A stretch of 64,000 nt of DNA from Terramyces sp. JEL0728 (lineage: Eukaryota > Chytridiomycota > Chytridiomycetes > Rhizophydiales > Terramycetaceae), in NCBI GenBank assembly GCA_027603945.1, contig JADIIU010000032.1, positions 62,001 to 126,000 on the forward strand, in the 5' to 3' direction. The notes beneath the pieces are model-generated. The model did not search any database, was not told the origin of the DNA, and saw only the letters and a program-made list of their open reading frames with translations. A program made the position numbers and the translations under genes. Positions within the stretch are counted from its first letter, which is position 1, and every line of letters starts with the position of its first letter. Shown here piece by piece: positions 19,460 through 30,887 of this stretch.

Positions 19460-20833
19460 ATGGATGATAAATTCTATATTCTGCTGTTAGCTGTTTCTGG
19501 ATTAATATGCACACTGCTGTACTACATGAACAGTCAATCTTCAAACGGCGGTGCAATCGATAATCAGCGGCACCAGTCTCTCGAATACCAATATTTCACA
19601 GTTTATGCTCTGGTGATGCTATCTGACTGGCTGCAAGGATCTTATTTATACGAGCTATATAAATCTTATGGATATGATTTGCATGATATCGCAATGTACT
19701 TGTGTTTAATGTAGATTATTTGTTGTTGGATTCATGTCTTCAGGATTTGCAGGACCTTTGGTTGGAAATATGTCTGATCGACTAGGGAGAAAGACTGGAT
19801 GCATATCATTTTGTTTCCTGTATGGATTATCATGCGCAACTAAATTATCTTCAAATTTCCAAGTTTTGTTGCTGGGAAGAGTAACTGGAGGTGTAAGCAC
19901 CTCACTATTGATGACTGTGTTTGAATCATGGGTTATTGAACAGCACAAAGCACTTGGATTGGAAGAACGGTCATTATCTGCGATATTTTCAAAAAGCACC
20001 CTGATCAACTCTCTAGTAGCGATATTATCTGGGTTGATAGCGAACGCAGTTGTATCAGTGTTTGGACTAGTATCACCATTCTTGGTATCAGGAGGGCTAT
20101 TGCTATTGGCTGCTTTATTGATCCACAATTTATGGCCAGAACATTACAAAACCAGCCAGGAATCTTCATCTGGAATTAGAGATGCCTGTAAAGTCATGAT
20201 TAATAGTATTTATCACTAATAGTAGATTCCAGCATCATAGCGGTTGGGTTCGTTCAGTCTTGCTTTGAATCTTCCATGTACATATTTGTATTTTTGTGGT
20301 AGGTTGAATGTTAAATTAGGACTCCAGTAATGAACAGTACACTTTCAGATTCCACCAAACTGTTGCCTCTGGGTATTATCTTTTCCACGTTGATGATTTC
20401 CATCATGATTGGATCCACAATATTTTCTTATTTGACAGCAAGGAACGTGCCGGCAAAGACAATTCTTCAATATGCAACGATAGGTGCGGTGATTTCGTTT
20501 ACTGGGCTTGCAGCGACAAAATCAGAGTTTGTGACGCTTGTCCTTCTGAATGTGTTTGAAATTTGCTGTGGAATCTACTTTCCGTCATTCAGCACCGTAA
20601 GGTCCTTTGTCATCCCGGAAGAATCCAGATCTACAATCATGAATATATGTCGCGTGCCGTTGAATTTGATTGTAGTATTGGTTCTAACATTCATCAACCA
20701 ATATCCAGCTTACAAAATCTTTTTGTTATGCTCGGCATTCAATGGAGTCTCTTATTTCATAATTGCACTAAAAATACCGGACCATGATGTGTCATTCTCC
20801 AAAGTCAGAAATGCAGCCGAAGATGAACTTTAA
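19460..20833 (+). CDS. Major facilitator transporter, MFSD5 (molybdate-anion) type
   Basis: Four exons; introns 19696-19714 (19), 20206-20225 (20, with a 17-nt alternative acceptor at 20222) and 20299-20319 (21); 437 residues. About twelve membrane segments. Diagnostic pieces are the loop GNMSDRLGRKTGC, LGRVTGGVSTSLL, FESWVIEQH, QSCFESSMYIFVFLWTP and FEICCGIYFPS. These match the MFSD5/molybdate-anion transporter family, which takes up molybdate in green algae and plants. Substrate here is by analogy. The first ATG after the RRP15 stop in this frame is used as start. Confidence 0.87.
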
Positions 20834-20964
20834 TAAAACTAATGGAAATATCTCTGGACTTTTCGCTAACGCAGATACTTTCACGTCGAATACTTGTAAA
20901 GCGCAATAGTCGTTAGAGCTGTTGCTAAATTTCAATTCGGTGCTATTCGAACCAATCACAACAA

Positions 20965-21024
20965 ATGGCCTTTTTTGGTTACAACTCGGGACGTGGCCGT
21001 AAAAGATTTAAGAACACAAACTGA
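20965..21024 (+). CDS. Candidate very short ORF (19 codons)
   Basis: An ATG in the spacer after MFSD5 opens MAFFGYNSGRGRKRFKNTN followed by TGA. The Gly/Arg-rich, strongly basic composition is unlike random spacer, but nothing else supports expression, and it ends 17 bases before the next gene. It could be a regulatory upstream ORF of the 21042 gene. Confidence 0.2.
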   Translation: MAFFGYNSGRGRKRFKNTN

Positions 21025-21041
21025 AAAATTGAAACTTTCAA

Positions 21042-21788
21042 ATGATTATCGATCCTGGATTTTTCGCACCTAATTCTAGTGCTACTAACGGGACTCTGAC
21101 GAATGCCACTACATCAGGAAACAGCACCGTGCCCTGCAAACCAGTACCGCTGCTTGTTGGTTGGCCAGGATTTTTATCCCTACTAATTGGTTTATTGGCA
21201 TTATTATATGGTATTAGCACCGAAAAGAAGAAATCCTTCTGGCAAGTGCTGTTGACCACAATCCACCACTATGGTGTGCTTATATACCTCGTTATTCAAT
21301 TTGTTTTTGGCTCCTATTGCAAAACCGACATAGACAACAACAAAAAACTATTTGGATTCATGATTTACCTTTTGAACCAGCAAGTACAATTTCACATGAT
21401 GCAGACATTCGTCGATACCAAAACCAAAGAGAAATGGTTCAACCAGTTTATTAGGATTGGCGTGGTTGTGTTTGGGTTTGCTACTATTGTGTTGCAAGCC
21501 TACCTGTTGGCCCAGCTCTTGGATATTTCCCCTTTGCTTACAATTTTGCTCGTTGGCACTTTTGCGTTTTTGATGGTAATGATGTTTATCTTTTTCGACT
21601 CCAACACTGAATTCTTTATCATCCTGGTGACATTATCGCTTCCATTTACTATTCAGCTGTATCTGGAGGAACCAAATGTCAACATTGACGACTACCTGAA
21701 AGACCAGTTCTCCATCATTCAGGGCTACATGCATTCTAATATTGGCCATATTTTCATAGAGAAAGTGGCCGGCTTTTTAGCCGCTTAA
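21042..21788 (+). CDS. Multi-pass membrane protein of unknown family
   Basis: A single exon of 248 residues. The N-terminal 40 residues hold five to six N-x-S/T sequons (NSS, NGT, NAT, NST), suggesting a glycosylated outer segment. Then follow about six hydrophobic helices (around residues 45-65, 75-100, 112-130, 145-170, 175-195, 200-215) with short charged loops, and a last amphipathic stretch. No family motif recognised. The gene is intron-free and flanked by plus-strand genes. Confidence 0.6.
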   Translation: MIIDPGFFAPNSSATNGTLTNATTSGNSTVPCKPVPLLVGWPGFLSLLIGLLALLYGISTEKKKSFWQVLLTTIHHYGVLIYLVIQFVFGSYCKTDIDNNKKLFGFMIYLLNQQVQFHMMQTFVDTKTKEKWFNQFIRIGVVVFGFATIVLQAYLLAQLLDISPLLTILLVGTFAFLMVMMFIFFDSNTEFFIILVTLSLPFTIQLYLEEPNVNIDDYLKDQFSIIQGYMHSNIGHIFIEKVAGFLAA

Positions 21789-21962
21789 TAAACATTCAGT
21801 AGAGACAGTTTTCTTGGCGCATTCCAAGCACGGTTGACGGCAATATGCTAGTATCGCATTTAAACGGCGATAAATAAATTCTCTTTCCGTTGCCGCATAG
21901 TAAAGCCAATGATCTGTACCTCGTATCGAAATTTTCGACCTTGCATTTTTTCAAATCTACAA

Positions 21963-23343
21963 ATGTCGTTACCAGTTGTTGGAGCTACAATTAGTTTAAT
22001 TTCAAAATCAAACATCAGATTTGTCGGCATATTATTCAATATAAACCACGAAGAATCTTCGATTTCACTGCAAAATGGCAACTATCTCTCTAACATTAGT
22101 ACGCAGCTTTGGAACAGAAGGAAGAGCAAAACGACCTGAAGACGAAATTCCAGCACAGCCAAATACATTTCCTCTAATTGTGTTCAAAGGGAGTGATGTG
22201 AAAGATTTGAAAGTTGAAGATAACAAAGCACCTGCAATGGTTATTGTTTATTGATTCTAGCCGCAATTTGGAGGTAATCCAATGTATCCAGGAATGCCAA
22301 ATGGCAATCCATATTACGCTCAGCAGCATATGGCATATATGCAACAGATGTACTGGCAACAGCAACAGCCTGGCTATCAATACCCAAACAATCAATTTGG
22401 AATGGGTTTCAACGAGCCAATTAATCCATCTGGCTTTGCAAAAAATATGCCAGGATTCGCTAACGGCGCTCCAGGGTTTGCAAATCCACAATCTGGATTT
22501 CCATCAAACGGTTTCAATCAGCCTCCAAAAGCTGAAATCCAAAAAGCTGTACTAAATATTTGATAACTAGGCAAAGCCAAAAGACGTTGATGAACTTGCA
22601 AATAAACTTGATGACGTTAAAGTCACTCCAAATGTAACAGTCGCAAAGAAAAAGGCTACAGCTAGCGCACTGCAAGTCAACAAACCAGGAGACGTTGAAG
22701 TCAAGGTGGAAAAGCAAAAGGAAAAGCAGCCAAGGAAGGAAACCAAGACTGTATTGAATTTTTCAGAATTGGAAGGAGAGGAAAGCGAAGAGACATGTAC
22801 TTATTCTGCTAATCTAGCTTCAAAGAAAAAACCACAACCAAAAACTGCTTGGCAAAATAAACCGCAACAGAACGGTAGATCTGGACAAACCAACAGAACC
22901 CAAAACTCCAATGAAAGAAAGCAAAAGAACAGGCAATCCAAACAGCCAGAAGAAGGCGAAGAGGCAAAAGCTGAGCAAACAGAAAACCATCGTCAGGAAA
23001 AGAAGCCAAACAAGAAACCAGGGAAAAAACTTAATATTCCTACTGAAGAGTTTGATTTTGAATCTTCAAATGCAAAGTTTGAAAAGACTGATCTGGATTC
23101 CCCTTTTGCTGAAAAAACTTACAACAAATCGTCATTCTTTGATGATATATCTTGTGAAATGAAAGACAAGTTGGAAGTTGAACAGTATCTTTGATTAACA
23201 ACAGGGTTGATGTGCGTGCAAAGAGACAAGAAGAGAAGAGTTTGAATATGGAAACCTTTGGACAGACTGGGGTGAGATATAACTGGAGAGGACGCGGCCG
23301 TGGACGAGGTAGAGGGGCAGGCAATCAATCTCGCAATCAGTAG
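21963..23343 (+). CDS. LSM14: LSM14/Scd6-type RNA-binding translational repressor
   Basis: Five exons; introns 22078-22099 (GC-AG, 22 nt), 22240-22260 (21), 22549-22570 (22) and 23185-23204 (20); 431 residues. The N-terminal LSM14 domain opens MSLPVVGATISLISKSNIRF and continues VRSFGTEGRAKRP after the first intron. A Pro/Gln/Met/Tyr-rich linker follows, then a DFDFESSNAKF box (FDF), KSSFFDDIS (FFD box), LNMETFGQTG (TFG box) and a C-terminal RGRGRGRGRG tract. This is the complete layout of LSM14/Scd6/RAP55, which binds Dhh1/DDX6 and eIF4E partners in P-bodies. The upstream region shares TTTTCGACCTTG with the ribosomal-protein promoter at 50002-50156. Confidence 0.93.
22078..22099 (+). other. 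GC-AG intron in LSM14
   Basis: The join of QN to VRSFGTEGR requires removal of 22 bases starting GCAACTATCT and ending CTAACATTAG. It is the same size as the GC-AG intron in the HLTF-like gene. Confidence 0.82.
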
Positions 23344-23442
23344 CTCAAGAATTGTAATAAATTACTATTGCCATCAAGTACAGCTGCCTTGACTGATTTT
23401 TTCAAATTTTTTAGCCATTTTTATCCTCTAACTAATTTAAGG

Positions 23443-24095
23443 ATGGAAATGTTTGTATCCAAGAATCGCAGAGTGCAGTACGAATGTAAATTGACAATTC
23501 ACGAACTAATCAACCTACCATATGTTTCAGGACAGTACTTTGTCAAATGGAAATTATCCAATTCAACCACAAAAGGAAGTACGACCAGAGCGACAGTCAA
23601 AGACAATAAAGTAGTCTGGGAAGCCGAGTTTACCTTCCATGTTAATCTATATGTAGAAAAAAACAGGACTTTGTCGCCCTGCGACCTCATTTGTACAGTT
23701 AAACAAGAGATATACGGCGGATCTTCAACAGATAGATTAGGAAATGTAAATATTTCGCTTGCGAATGTCGTTGGAACCACGGACCCAATTATGGAAAGAT
23801 ATTTATTGAACGATGCCAAATCCAACTCTCTGCTGCTAATTACGACCCAGATGAAGCAGATTAGCGGGACCACGGATTTTGACATGTAACGGATATTAAC
23901 ATAGCCCAAGATCTGAGCCTAGTGTTCCACTGGCGGTCGTTGATTCTACTACACAATCAACCAGAGATCCAAACGCAGTATCCTTTCTTTAATCACCAGC
24001 GTTATAGCACATTACTCAGAACCGACACCGAAACTAAGGAAGCCAAGCTAATTCTGCACTTTTTTGAAATGGCGGAGTTGGAGAGAGACGGGTAG
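23443..24095 (+). CDS. NT-C2 (EEIG1/EHBP1-type) domain protein
   Basis: Three exons; introns 23886-23904 (19) and 23978-23999 (22); 203 residues. The N-terminal part, YECKLTIHELINLPYVSGQY followed by FVKWKL, then KVVWEAEFTF and GNVNISLANVVG, matches the N-terminal C2 domain shared by EEIG1/FAM102, EHBP1 and some plant and fungal proteins, thought to bind membranes. The C-terminus becomes RDPNARYSTLLRTDTETKEA after splicing and ends in a short helix. The last exon is supported mainly by reading frame and intron form. Function unknown; membrane or cytoskeleton tethering is the family theme. Confidence 0.72.
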
Positions 24096-24302
24096 GAAAA
24101 AGTTAATGTTTCAAGATAAATACATTGCATATAGAAAGTTAATCCAGCTGGTACACGCTGTAAGCCGTCACTTTTAATCTTTCCTGGTATTTCATTTCAT
24201 GTTGTGTCTGATGCAAGTTCGAAAACGTGATTAATTTTTTAACTCTCGTCGCATAAAATTCTTGACAAGTACTTTGAATGATAGGCAACTCATTCGTTAC
24301 AA

Positions 24303-26491
24303 ATGATCAGAGATCTGATAATAATGAGGTATATGGAGATGATTAAAATCAAGATCAACACTGGAATCAACCTTTCCAACTATGACCATCAAGAACCCAA
24401 AATATTTTTAAATACCTATCATGATAAGCCTTCTCATCAACTGCAACCACCTCCAATACAAGCAAGCATCGATACAAAAGCGCAAAGTAATGTTTCCTCA
24501 ATATGGAAGCAGATGGAAGAACTCTCGCTCAACCAATTAAGCAGGTAAACAATAGAATTTATAAAGATCAGATGCTAATAAAAGAAAACCTGTCGAGCTG
24601 GACGAGTTTGGAAATCCAAGATCAGCAACTTCAGAACCATGTTTAGCACCACCGCAGTTTTCCGATAAGTTTTTGCTAGAAGACGATGGTAAGCACGTAC
24701 TGATCAAGTTGCATACACTGGACAACACTACTACTCTCAAGAACCGGAACCGCTGCCAAGACTCATTAGAGATCCGTTTGTAAAGAATATGGTACGAAAA
24801 CCTAACAAAGATGGATAGTTCGCTGGATTTGGCTGGACTGCCTCAAGTCGGATCTCGAAGAGCTTCAACAGGTGGGTGGAGCGGCTACAGCAATGCTCCA
24901 GGTACTTTATAATTTATCTAGACCAATATCCAAATCCCGTGAAGCCTACTATATTGAGAAAAAGTGCAAGTATAGCTCATATTCCGTATGAGCGAGCCGA
25001 CATGTACTATGAATCAATGGAAAGCTCGTACACCAGTCTTTCATCTTCGTCAGAGCATTACAATCACCTTGAACTTCACAGATCACCTTCTTTGCAAGCT
25101 ATGCCCAATGCGATTGCCCAAGATTCTGCCCCAGGGTATGGCATTTGTCGGTATTTTCTTCAAGGGTTTTGTTCTAGAGGTGATCGCTGCCATTTCGCAC
25201 ATATAACCAATCTGCCGCAAGTTCAAAGCCGCCAGCTGCAATTGCAATCAATCAAACCATATACCGCTGCAAACTATTCATCACTATATCAAAAACCATT
25301 AGTTCCAAAACTCAGAAAATCGAGTGAAGAAGAATGTAAATATTGTTAACCCAGTGAATCGCTACGCAAATCTTAATTTGGATGATTTGGTGGGCCAGAT
25401 ATATTTTCTTTGCAAAGATCAGTATGGATGTAGATTCCTCCAAAAACAAATCGAAGAGCTTCACCACACTGCTATCAAACTTATTTTCGCTGAAATATTT
25501 AGCCACTCTACCGAATTAATGATCGGTAAGATCGAAATTAATGCAGATCCATTTGGAAACTATTTATGCCAAAAACTAATCGAATTTTGTTCTGATGAGC
25601 AACGAACAGAGATTGTTCAGCGCGTTGCTCCAGATCTCATTTTCATTTCACTGAATATGCATGGAACTCGGGCAGTTCAAAAACTAATAGAAGCTGCATC
25701 AAGTCCTTATCAAATACAAACAATAACTACTGCTCTTAATGCTGATGCTGTGAGTCTGATTAAAGATTTAAATGGAAATCACGTAATTCAAAAATGCCTC
25801 AACAAACTATCAAGCGATGACAATCAAGTAACTGTTATTGACCTAGTTTGTATTCGAAGCAGTGACAGGCAACTGTGTCCAAGTCGCAACCCATCGCCAC
25901 GGCTGCTGCGTTATGCAACGGTGTATTGATTATGCCATTGAAAGTCAGCGCACGCAAGTTGTTACTGAAATTGCCAAAAACGCTCTAGTGCTCGTACAGG
26001 TAATATTTACTGATCGCAGGATCCATTCGGCAATTACGTTGTTCAATACGTCTTGGATCTGGGAGACTTGAGATACTCTGAGTGTATCATCCAACAGTTT
26101 GTCGGGAATGTTTGCTTACTTTCAATACAAAAGTTCAGCTCTAACGTGATTGAAAAGGTACTCCCTGGCTAATGAAGTGCATTCGCGTCGCAAGTCAAAA
26201 GTTGCGCAGTAGGTTAATTGCAGAGTTGCTGGATGAACGACGATTGGAGAAACTGCTTTGCGACTCTTTTGCCAATTATGTTGTACAAACTGCTCTTGAC
26301 TGTGCGGCTCCTGATCAAAGAAATTTGGTAACATTTGGCTAATATAGCTCATCGAATGCATTCGCCCTATCTTGCCTGTAATACGGAATACTCCTTATGG
26401 GAAACGCATCCAAAGCAAGTTTTCGAGAGACGCTGTGTATCCCACCTTGCCCGCCAATCTAGGAGGCACTAGTATTCGGCCCTATATGTGA
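24303..26491 (+). CDS. Pumilio-family RNA-binding protein with CCCH zinc finger
   Basis: Ten exons; introns 24545-24584 (40), 24689-24708, 24792-24810, 24902-24921, 25336-25354, 25828-25846, 26000-26019, 26158-26177 and 26328-26347 (19-20 each); 663 residues. A disordered N-terminus is followed at about residues 247-268 by a CCCH finger, GICRYFLQGFCSRGDRCHFA then H (C-x7-C-x5-C-x3-H). From about residue 312 comes a Pumilio homology domain: DQYGCRFLQ, DPFGNYLCQKL, HGTRAVQKLI, NGNHVIQKCL, HGCCVMQRC, DPFGNYVVQYVL, FSSNVIEK and SFANYVVQTAL, eight repeats, ending TPYGKRI. PUF proteins bind UGUR-type 3' UTR elements and repress mRNAs. The start is the first ATG; the N-terminal exon could be longer. 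Confidence 0.88.
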
Positions 26492-26535
26492 TTTTAATAA
26501 TAATTGTTTGTTTTAATGAAAATTTATTAATATTT

Positions 26536-26886
26536 CTATTCTTTTGTTGATATCTTTATCCTTATTCCAGGTAGATTGCGGGTAACTTTGAGCACATCCA
26601 GATCACCATTTATGCTCTCCCAATAATCCGATTCAGAGACATTAAATATACAAATATCTACACTCAAGTCTTCAATATTTCGTTTCAGTATTTCTGTGAC
26701 TGTTACTGTTTTATTTACTGCAAATCCGCAGCCATACAGGTAAACATGATTCTCTGATTGCAGCAGCTTGGTGCAAGCATTTACATAACTGGGCACTTTT
26801 CCATTATTGATAACTACAAGCGAGCTTAAGTTGTCCAATTCAGGGACTGGTTCCATTTCTGTTTTTACTTTGCTGTAATTCTCCAT
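26536..26886 (-). CDS. Alba-type protein, Rpp20/Rpp25-like RNase P/MRP subunit
   Basis: An intron-free frame of 116 residues. The segment [17 protein letters not shown], then [20 protein letters not shown] followed by LKRN, matches the Alba fold (G-x-x-x-Y-V ... G-x-G-x-A-I-x-K-x-V-x-V-A-E-I-L-K-R), as in the RNase P/MRP subunits Pop7/Rpp20 and Pop6/Rpp25. Which of the two cannot be decided by eye. RNase P and MRP process tRNA and rRNA precursors. Its start is 47 bp from that of BOP1 on the other strand, so the two may share a promoter. Confidence 0.78.
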   Translation of the reverse strand: MENYSKVKTEMEPVPELDNLSSLVVINNGKVPSYVNACTKLLQSENHVYLYGCGFAVNKTVTVTEILKRNIEDLSVDICIFNVSESDYWESINGDLDVLKVTRNLPGIRIKISTKE

Positions 26887-26933
26887 TGCGAAATTCGATT
26901 CTTTTTTTTCTTTTTTTTAGAGTTGGAATTGGA

Positions 26934-29151
26934 ATGGGAAAAAGGAAGGAGAGAAAGGAAGTAGTCGAAGAAGAATTCCCAGAAATAGATATCAACGAAG
27001 AATTCGAGGACGACGTTGATTCTGCGGATGAAGGTTCTGAAGACGAATATAAAGATATTGACGACCAGGTTGAAGATTTGGACACAGAAGTGGATTCTCA
27101 GGTGTCTGATGTTTACGAAGAATTTGAAGAGAAAAGAGTTCGAGTATTGCGAAAGAAGCAATTACCTGAAATTGACCCAGTTTATGACAGTGATACTTCC
27201 GACGAAGAAAACTACAACACAGTTGGCAATATCCCAATGGAATGGTATGATGAATATCCACATATTGGATATGATGTCAATGGAAACAAAATTATGCGTC
27301 CAGCTCAAGGGGATGACTTGGATAAATTCTTGAGTACCATGGATGATAAAAATGCTTGGTAATTGCAATTAATGGTAGGCGTTCGGTTTACGACAAGTTG
27401 GAGGGCAAAAACATTGTTTTGAACAAGGAAGAACTAGAAATGCTCAAGCGCATTCAGCAACATCAATTCCCAGAAACAATGTATGATCCATATGAGCCAA
27501 CTGTTGAATGGTTCTCTGGAACGACGGAAGTTATGCCTTTAAGCGGTGCGCATGAGCCAAAGAGGAGATTTATCCCTTCCAAACTCGAAGCCAGCAAGGT
27601 ATTTTAACTTTGATTGCAGATTATGAGAATTGCAAAAGCTATTAGGGCTGGCTTGATTGTTCCAGGGCAAAAGAAAAAGGTCAGCGATAAACCAAAGTTT
27701 TATGATATTTGGGACAACAAAGGAGACGAAAACGCTCTTAAGAATCACATTCCGGCTCCAAAACTTAAATTGCCTGAGCATAATGAATCTTACAACCCTC
27801 CTAGTGAATACGTACTGAGCAAGGATGAAGAAAGGGAGTGGGAAGATTTGGATCCCGAAGATCGTCCACATAATTTCCTTCCAAAGAAGCATTCAACCCT
27901 TAGACAGGTTGGAGCGTACCAGAAATTTATCCAAGAAAGGTTTGAAAGATGCCTTGATTTGTATCTTTGCCCGCGTACTGTCAAACAAAAGGTATTTTTT
28001 ATTAACATCAGCTTGATATTGATCCTGAATCGCTAATTCCAAAATTACCAAGCCCAAAAGATTTGAAACCATTCCCAACTAAATTATCCATCACTTATAA
28101 AGGACACTCTGCCAAAGTGAGAAATTTCTGTTTAGACCCAACTGGACAATGGATTGCATCTGGGTCGGATGACAAGACTGTAAAGATTTGGGAAGTTTCA
28201 ACGGGAAGAAATATCAAAACATTCAAACTTGAAGAAGTTGCTATGGCTGTTTCATGGAGTCCAAGCAAAACTGTTTCTTTGATTGCTGTCGCTACAGGAG
28301 AAAAGATTATATTACTCCAGCCAGGAGTAGCCAATGAAGAAATTATTGAAACAACCACTCAGGTTATTGCTAGTGCCTGGGAAAATGTTAAAAATGCAGG
28401 AGCAATCAAATGGGAGAAGCCAAACGCAAGCGATAGCGCTAGTGGCCACTGTATACACATAACATTGCCAAAAACTGTTACCAGTATAGCCTGGCATAGA
28501 AGGGGCGATTACTTTGCCTCAGTTTCTCCGGATGGTAATTGAGCTTTTATTATAGCAAACTCCTCGGCGGTTCAAATCCACCAAATTTCAAAAGGCTCGT
28601 CTCAGAATCCTTTCAAGAAATCCAAAGGGCTAGTCCAAAAGGTTATTTTCCATCCAACCAAACCATTCTTGTTTGTTGCAGTAAGTTTTTGTTGACTTTA
28701 GACTCAACGTTCAGTCAAGATTTACAACCTTGTGAAGCAGGAATTAATCAAAAAATTAATGCCTGGAAGCAAGTGGATTTCAAGCATTGATATCCATCCT
28801 GCTGGAGATAACTTGATTATTGGTACATATGACAAGCGTATTCATTGGTTTGACATGGATCTGTCTGCAAAACCATACAAAACGTTGCGTTACCATCAAG
28901 AAGCTGTCCGCCAGGTGTCCTATCACAAGAGATATCCTTTGTTTGCATCTTCTTCAGACGATGGTTCTGTTCTTTTGTTCCACGGAATGGTTTACAACGA
29001 CTTGATGCAAAACCCTCTTATTGTTCCTCTCAAGACATTAAAAGCTCATGAAAGGGTCGAGTCCTTGGGTGCGCTAGATTGCCAGTGGCATCCAATTCAA
29101 CCTTGGATCTTCTCGTCTGGTGCGGATAATACTATTAAACTGTTTGTCTAA
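26934..29151 (+). CDS. ERB1: Ribosome biogenesis protein BOP1/ERB1
   Basis: Six exons; introns 27359-27378 (20), 27599-27619 (21), 27992-28011 (20), 28535-28555 (21) and 28681-28701 (21); 704 residues. An acidic N-terminus precedes the BOP1 N-terminal domain: [56 protein letters not shown] and [14 protein letters not shown]40 repeats follow ([20 protein letters not shown]), ending [20 protein letters not shown] and [12 protein letters not shown]. With Pescadillo and WDR12 it forms the PeBoW complex that matures 27S/32S pre-rRNA for the large subunit; the Pescadillo gene begins at 63905. A long T-rich tract precedes the start. Confidence 0.94.
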
Positions 29152-29253
29152 GAATAAAGCTTAATTGAACTACCTTTTTATCGTATTATATTGAACTGTC
29201 TTGTACACGGAAGGAAACCCAGGCAAGAATATGAACAAAAGAGCAAGTTTATT

Positions 29254-30516
29254 CTAGAAATCTGTAAACATGATTGACTGCAAGGCTTCGACCTGAGGTT
29301 GGTAAGCGAATCCGTCATAGTCGGTATTCAACAGACCGTAGGAATTCTCCATTGTCCTGTTTTCAGTAATCAAATAGCTCGGTTCAGCCAGAGCACATTG
29401 GCTTGGGTTCGGGTTAGCATAAGTTCCTTCAAAAGCCCAGTATGCCCAGTGCATCTTTTTTTCTTTAATATATTCCATCAGATACGTGAAAAAGTTTGTG
29501 TCCAGACCAGCAGCGTTGTGGTTGGTTCCAAATTCACCCAGGAAGAATGGAACATCTGGTAAATCCGCGACATCACCCCAGTAATATTGGGTTTGCTTTT
29601 TCCATTCCACGTATGTCATATTGGAAACATCAAAGTCATAGAAAAAGTCGTATGTATGGCATGAATATACCAGTCTATGTGGGACGGCAAGATTGATTGG
29701 TTTTCTATTGATTTGATTCAATGTCAGCACTTGTGGGATTCTAGGTCTTCTGCAGTTGTTTTTGTTATGAGTTAGCCAAAACCAAAGTTCAGAAATTTGG
29801 ATTTGATAGAACCCTTGAATCATAATCAACATATTTGGATTAGCTGCCAAGACGGCATTGCCCAAGGTTTCTGCTTCAACAGCCCAATCCCAGCTGCCTC
29901 CTTGTCCCCAGTTTGGCATGAATATAGAGAATGGATTGGGGATCTGTGTGGAACCAATTAAATCATACATTGATCTAACTTCGTTTCTAACATCTACACC
30001 AATCACCCACGGATTATTTTTGTATCTATTTACCATTGCTACCAATTGCGCTTGAACATCTTCCTTGGTCCATCTAGAGTTGGACCATCCACCATTTTGG
30101 TCAAGAGGTGAACAGCAACCGCCTGCATCCAGCATATGATAATCCAAGATGATCATAACTTCTCGTTTGACCAATTCATCAAACACAGCGTCCACAACTT
30201 CAAGAGCTGTTTTCCCTACAAATTGCGGATTGAACTCTTCCACCAAAGTCGAATTGACAACCGGATTAGTCTTTACTACTTGAGCAGAAAACTGATATCT
30301 GACGCAGTTGAATCCAGCAGATTTGAATTGATCAGCAAGGACAGACAATGGCTGGTTTTCTAAACCGTAATTCAAGAATTCTTTTTGATGTACTCCAGAC
30401 CATGCCGAGCAATGAAGATGCACTTTTTGTCCATTTGTGTCAACAAAAAGCTTTCCCTGGGTAGCAAGCGGGGGTTGCAAGCAATTGATTGCGGATATTA
30501 GGAGGTGAAAAAGCAT
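29254..30516 (-). CDS. GH5 family glycoside hydrolase (cellulase-like), secreted
   Basis: An intron-free frame of 420 residues. The first 15-18 residues (MLFHLLISAINCLQPPLA) look like a short signal peptide. GH5 landmarks: GFNCVRYQFSA, VMIILDYHML, VIGVDVRNEV with the acid/base Glu, YSCHTYDFF, and FFLGEFGTNH with the nucleophile Glu, then WAYWAFEG. GH5 enzymes of this type cut beta-1,4-glucans. Sequons NST, NMT and NRT suggest glycosylation. The nearby cysteine-rich segment GGCCSPLD may form disulfides. It may serve attack on a cellulose-walled host or food, or wall remodelling; the sequence does not decide. Confidence 0.88.
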   Translation of the reverse strand: MLFHLLISAINCLQPPLATQGKLFVDTNGQKVHLHCSAWSGVHQKEFLNYGLENQPLSVLADQFKSAGFNCVRYQFSAQVVKTNPVVNSTLVEEFNPQFVGKTALEVVDAVFDELVKREVMIILDYHMLDAGGCCSPLDQNGGWSNSRWTKEDVQAQLVAMVNRYKNNPWVIGVDVRNEVRSMYDLIGSTQIPNPFSIFMPNWGQGGSWDWAVEAETLGNAVLAANPNMLIMIQGFYQIQISELWFWLTHNKNNCRRPRIPQVLTLNQINRKPINLAVPHRLVYSCHTYDFFYDFDVSNMTYVEWKKQTQYYWGDVADLPDVPFFLGEFGTNHNAAGLDTNFFTYLMEYIKEKKMHWAYWAFEGTYANPNPSQCALAEPSYLITENRTMENSYGLLNTDYDGFAYQPQVEALQSIMFTDF

Positions 30517-30887
30517 TGATACAAAAGATTATCTTTTCGGATTTAAATAGTATAGCCGTCACATGGCTGGTCAGAGGTGTAACACAAGGTTGACGGCACC
30601 GTTACCCGAATTATTTTACGCTGATAGCCTGCTCCTGCTAGCCAAACAATATACAAGAGTCCAGTTAATTGCTTATTAGATACTCTGCTTCAAGTACCTT
30701 TTCACTGGTAATTTCCTGAAAATATTGGCTCTGCCGAGATTGCCAATCACAGATAAATCATAAAAGGAAAGCATGGTCAATGTATCGTGCGGCCGAATGC
30801 ACATAGCAGCACAGACTTTCTGTAGTGCTAGGAATCCGCATATCAACTATTCGCATGGTAACGGACAGATAGCATTTTAATATTAAT
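30517..30887. other. Intergenic region without recognised gene
   Basis: 371 bases upstream of the GH5 gene. No long frame and no structured RNA recognised. The phrase GGTTGACGGCA also occurs in the spacer before LSM14 (near 21831), possibly a shared regulatory word. It should contain the GH5 promoter. Confidence 0.35.

Noticed and set aside
28561..28600. A tRNA T-arm-like GGTTCAAATCCACC
   Set aside because: It is coding sequence of BOP1 (segment VQIHQ) and has no acceptor stem or anticodon arm around it.
2610..28702. Apparent frameshifts and internal stops in CDK9, eIF4AIII, HLTF, PUF and BOP1, which at first look like pseudogenes
   Set aside because: Each break is removed exactly by a GT/GC...AG segment of 19-23 nt (40 nt at one PUF site) that restores conserved blocks; the genes are intact.
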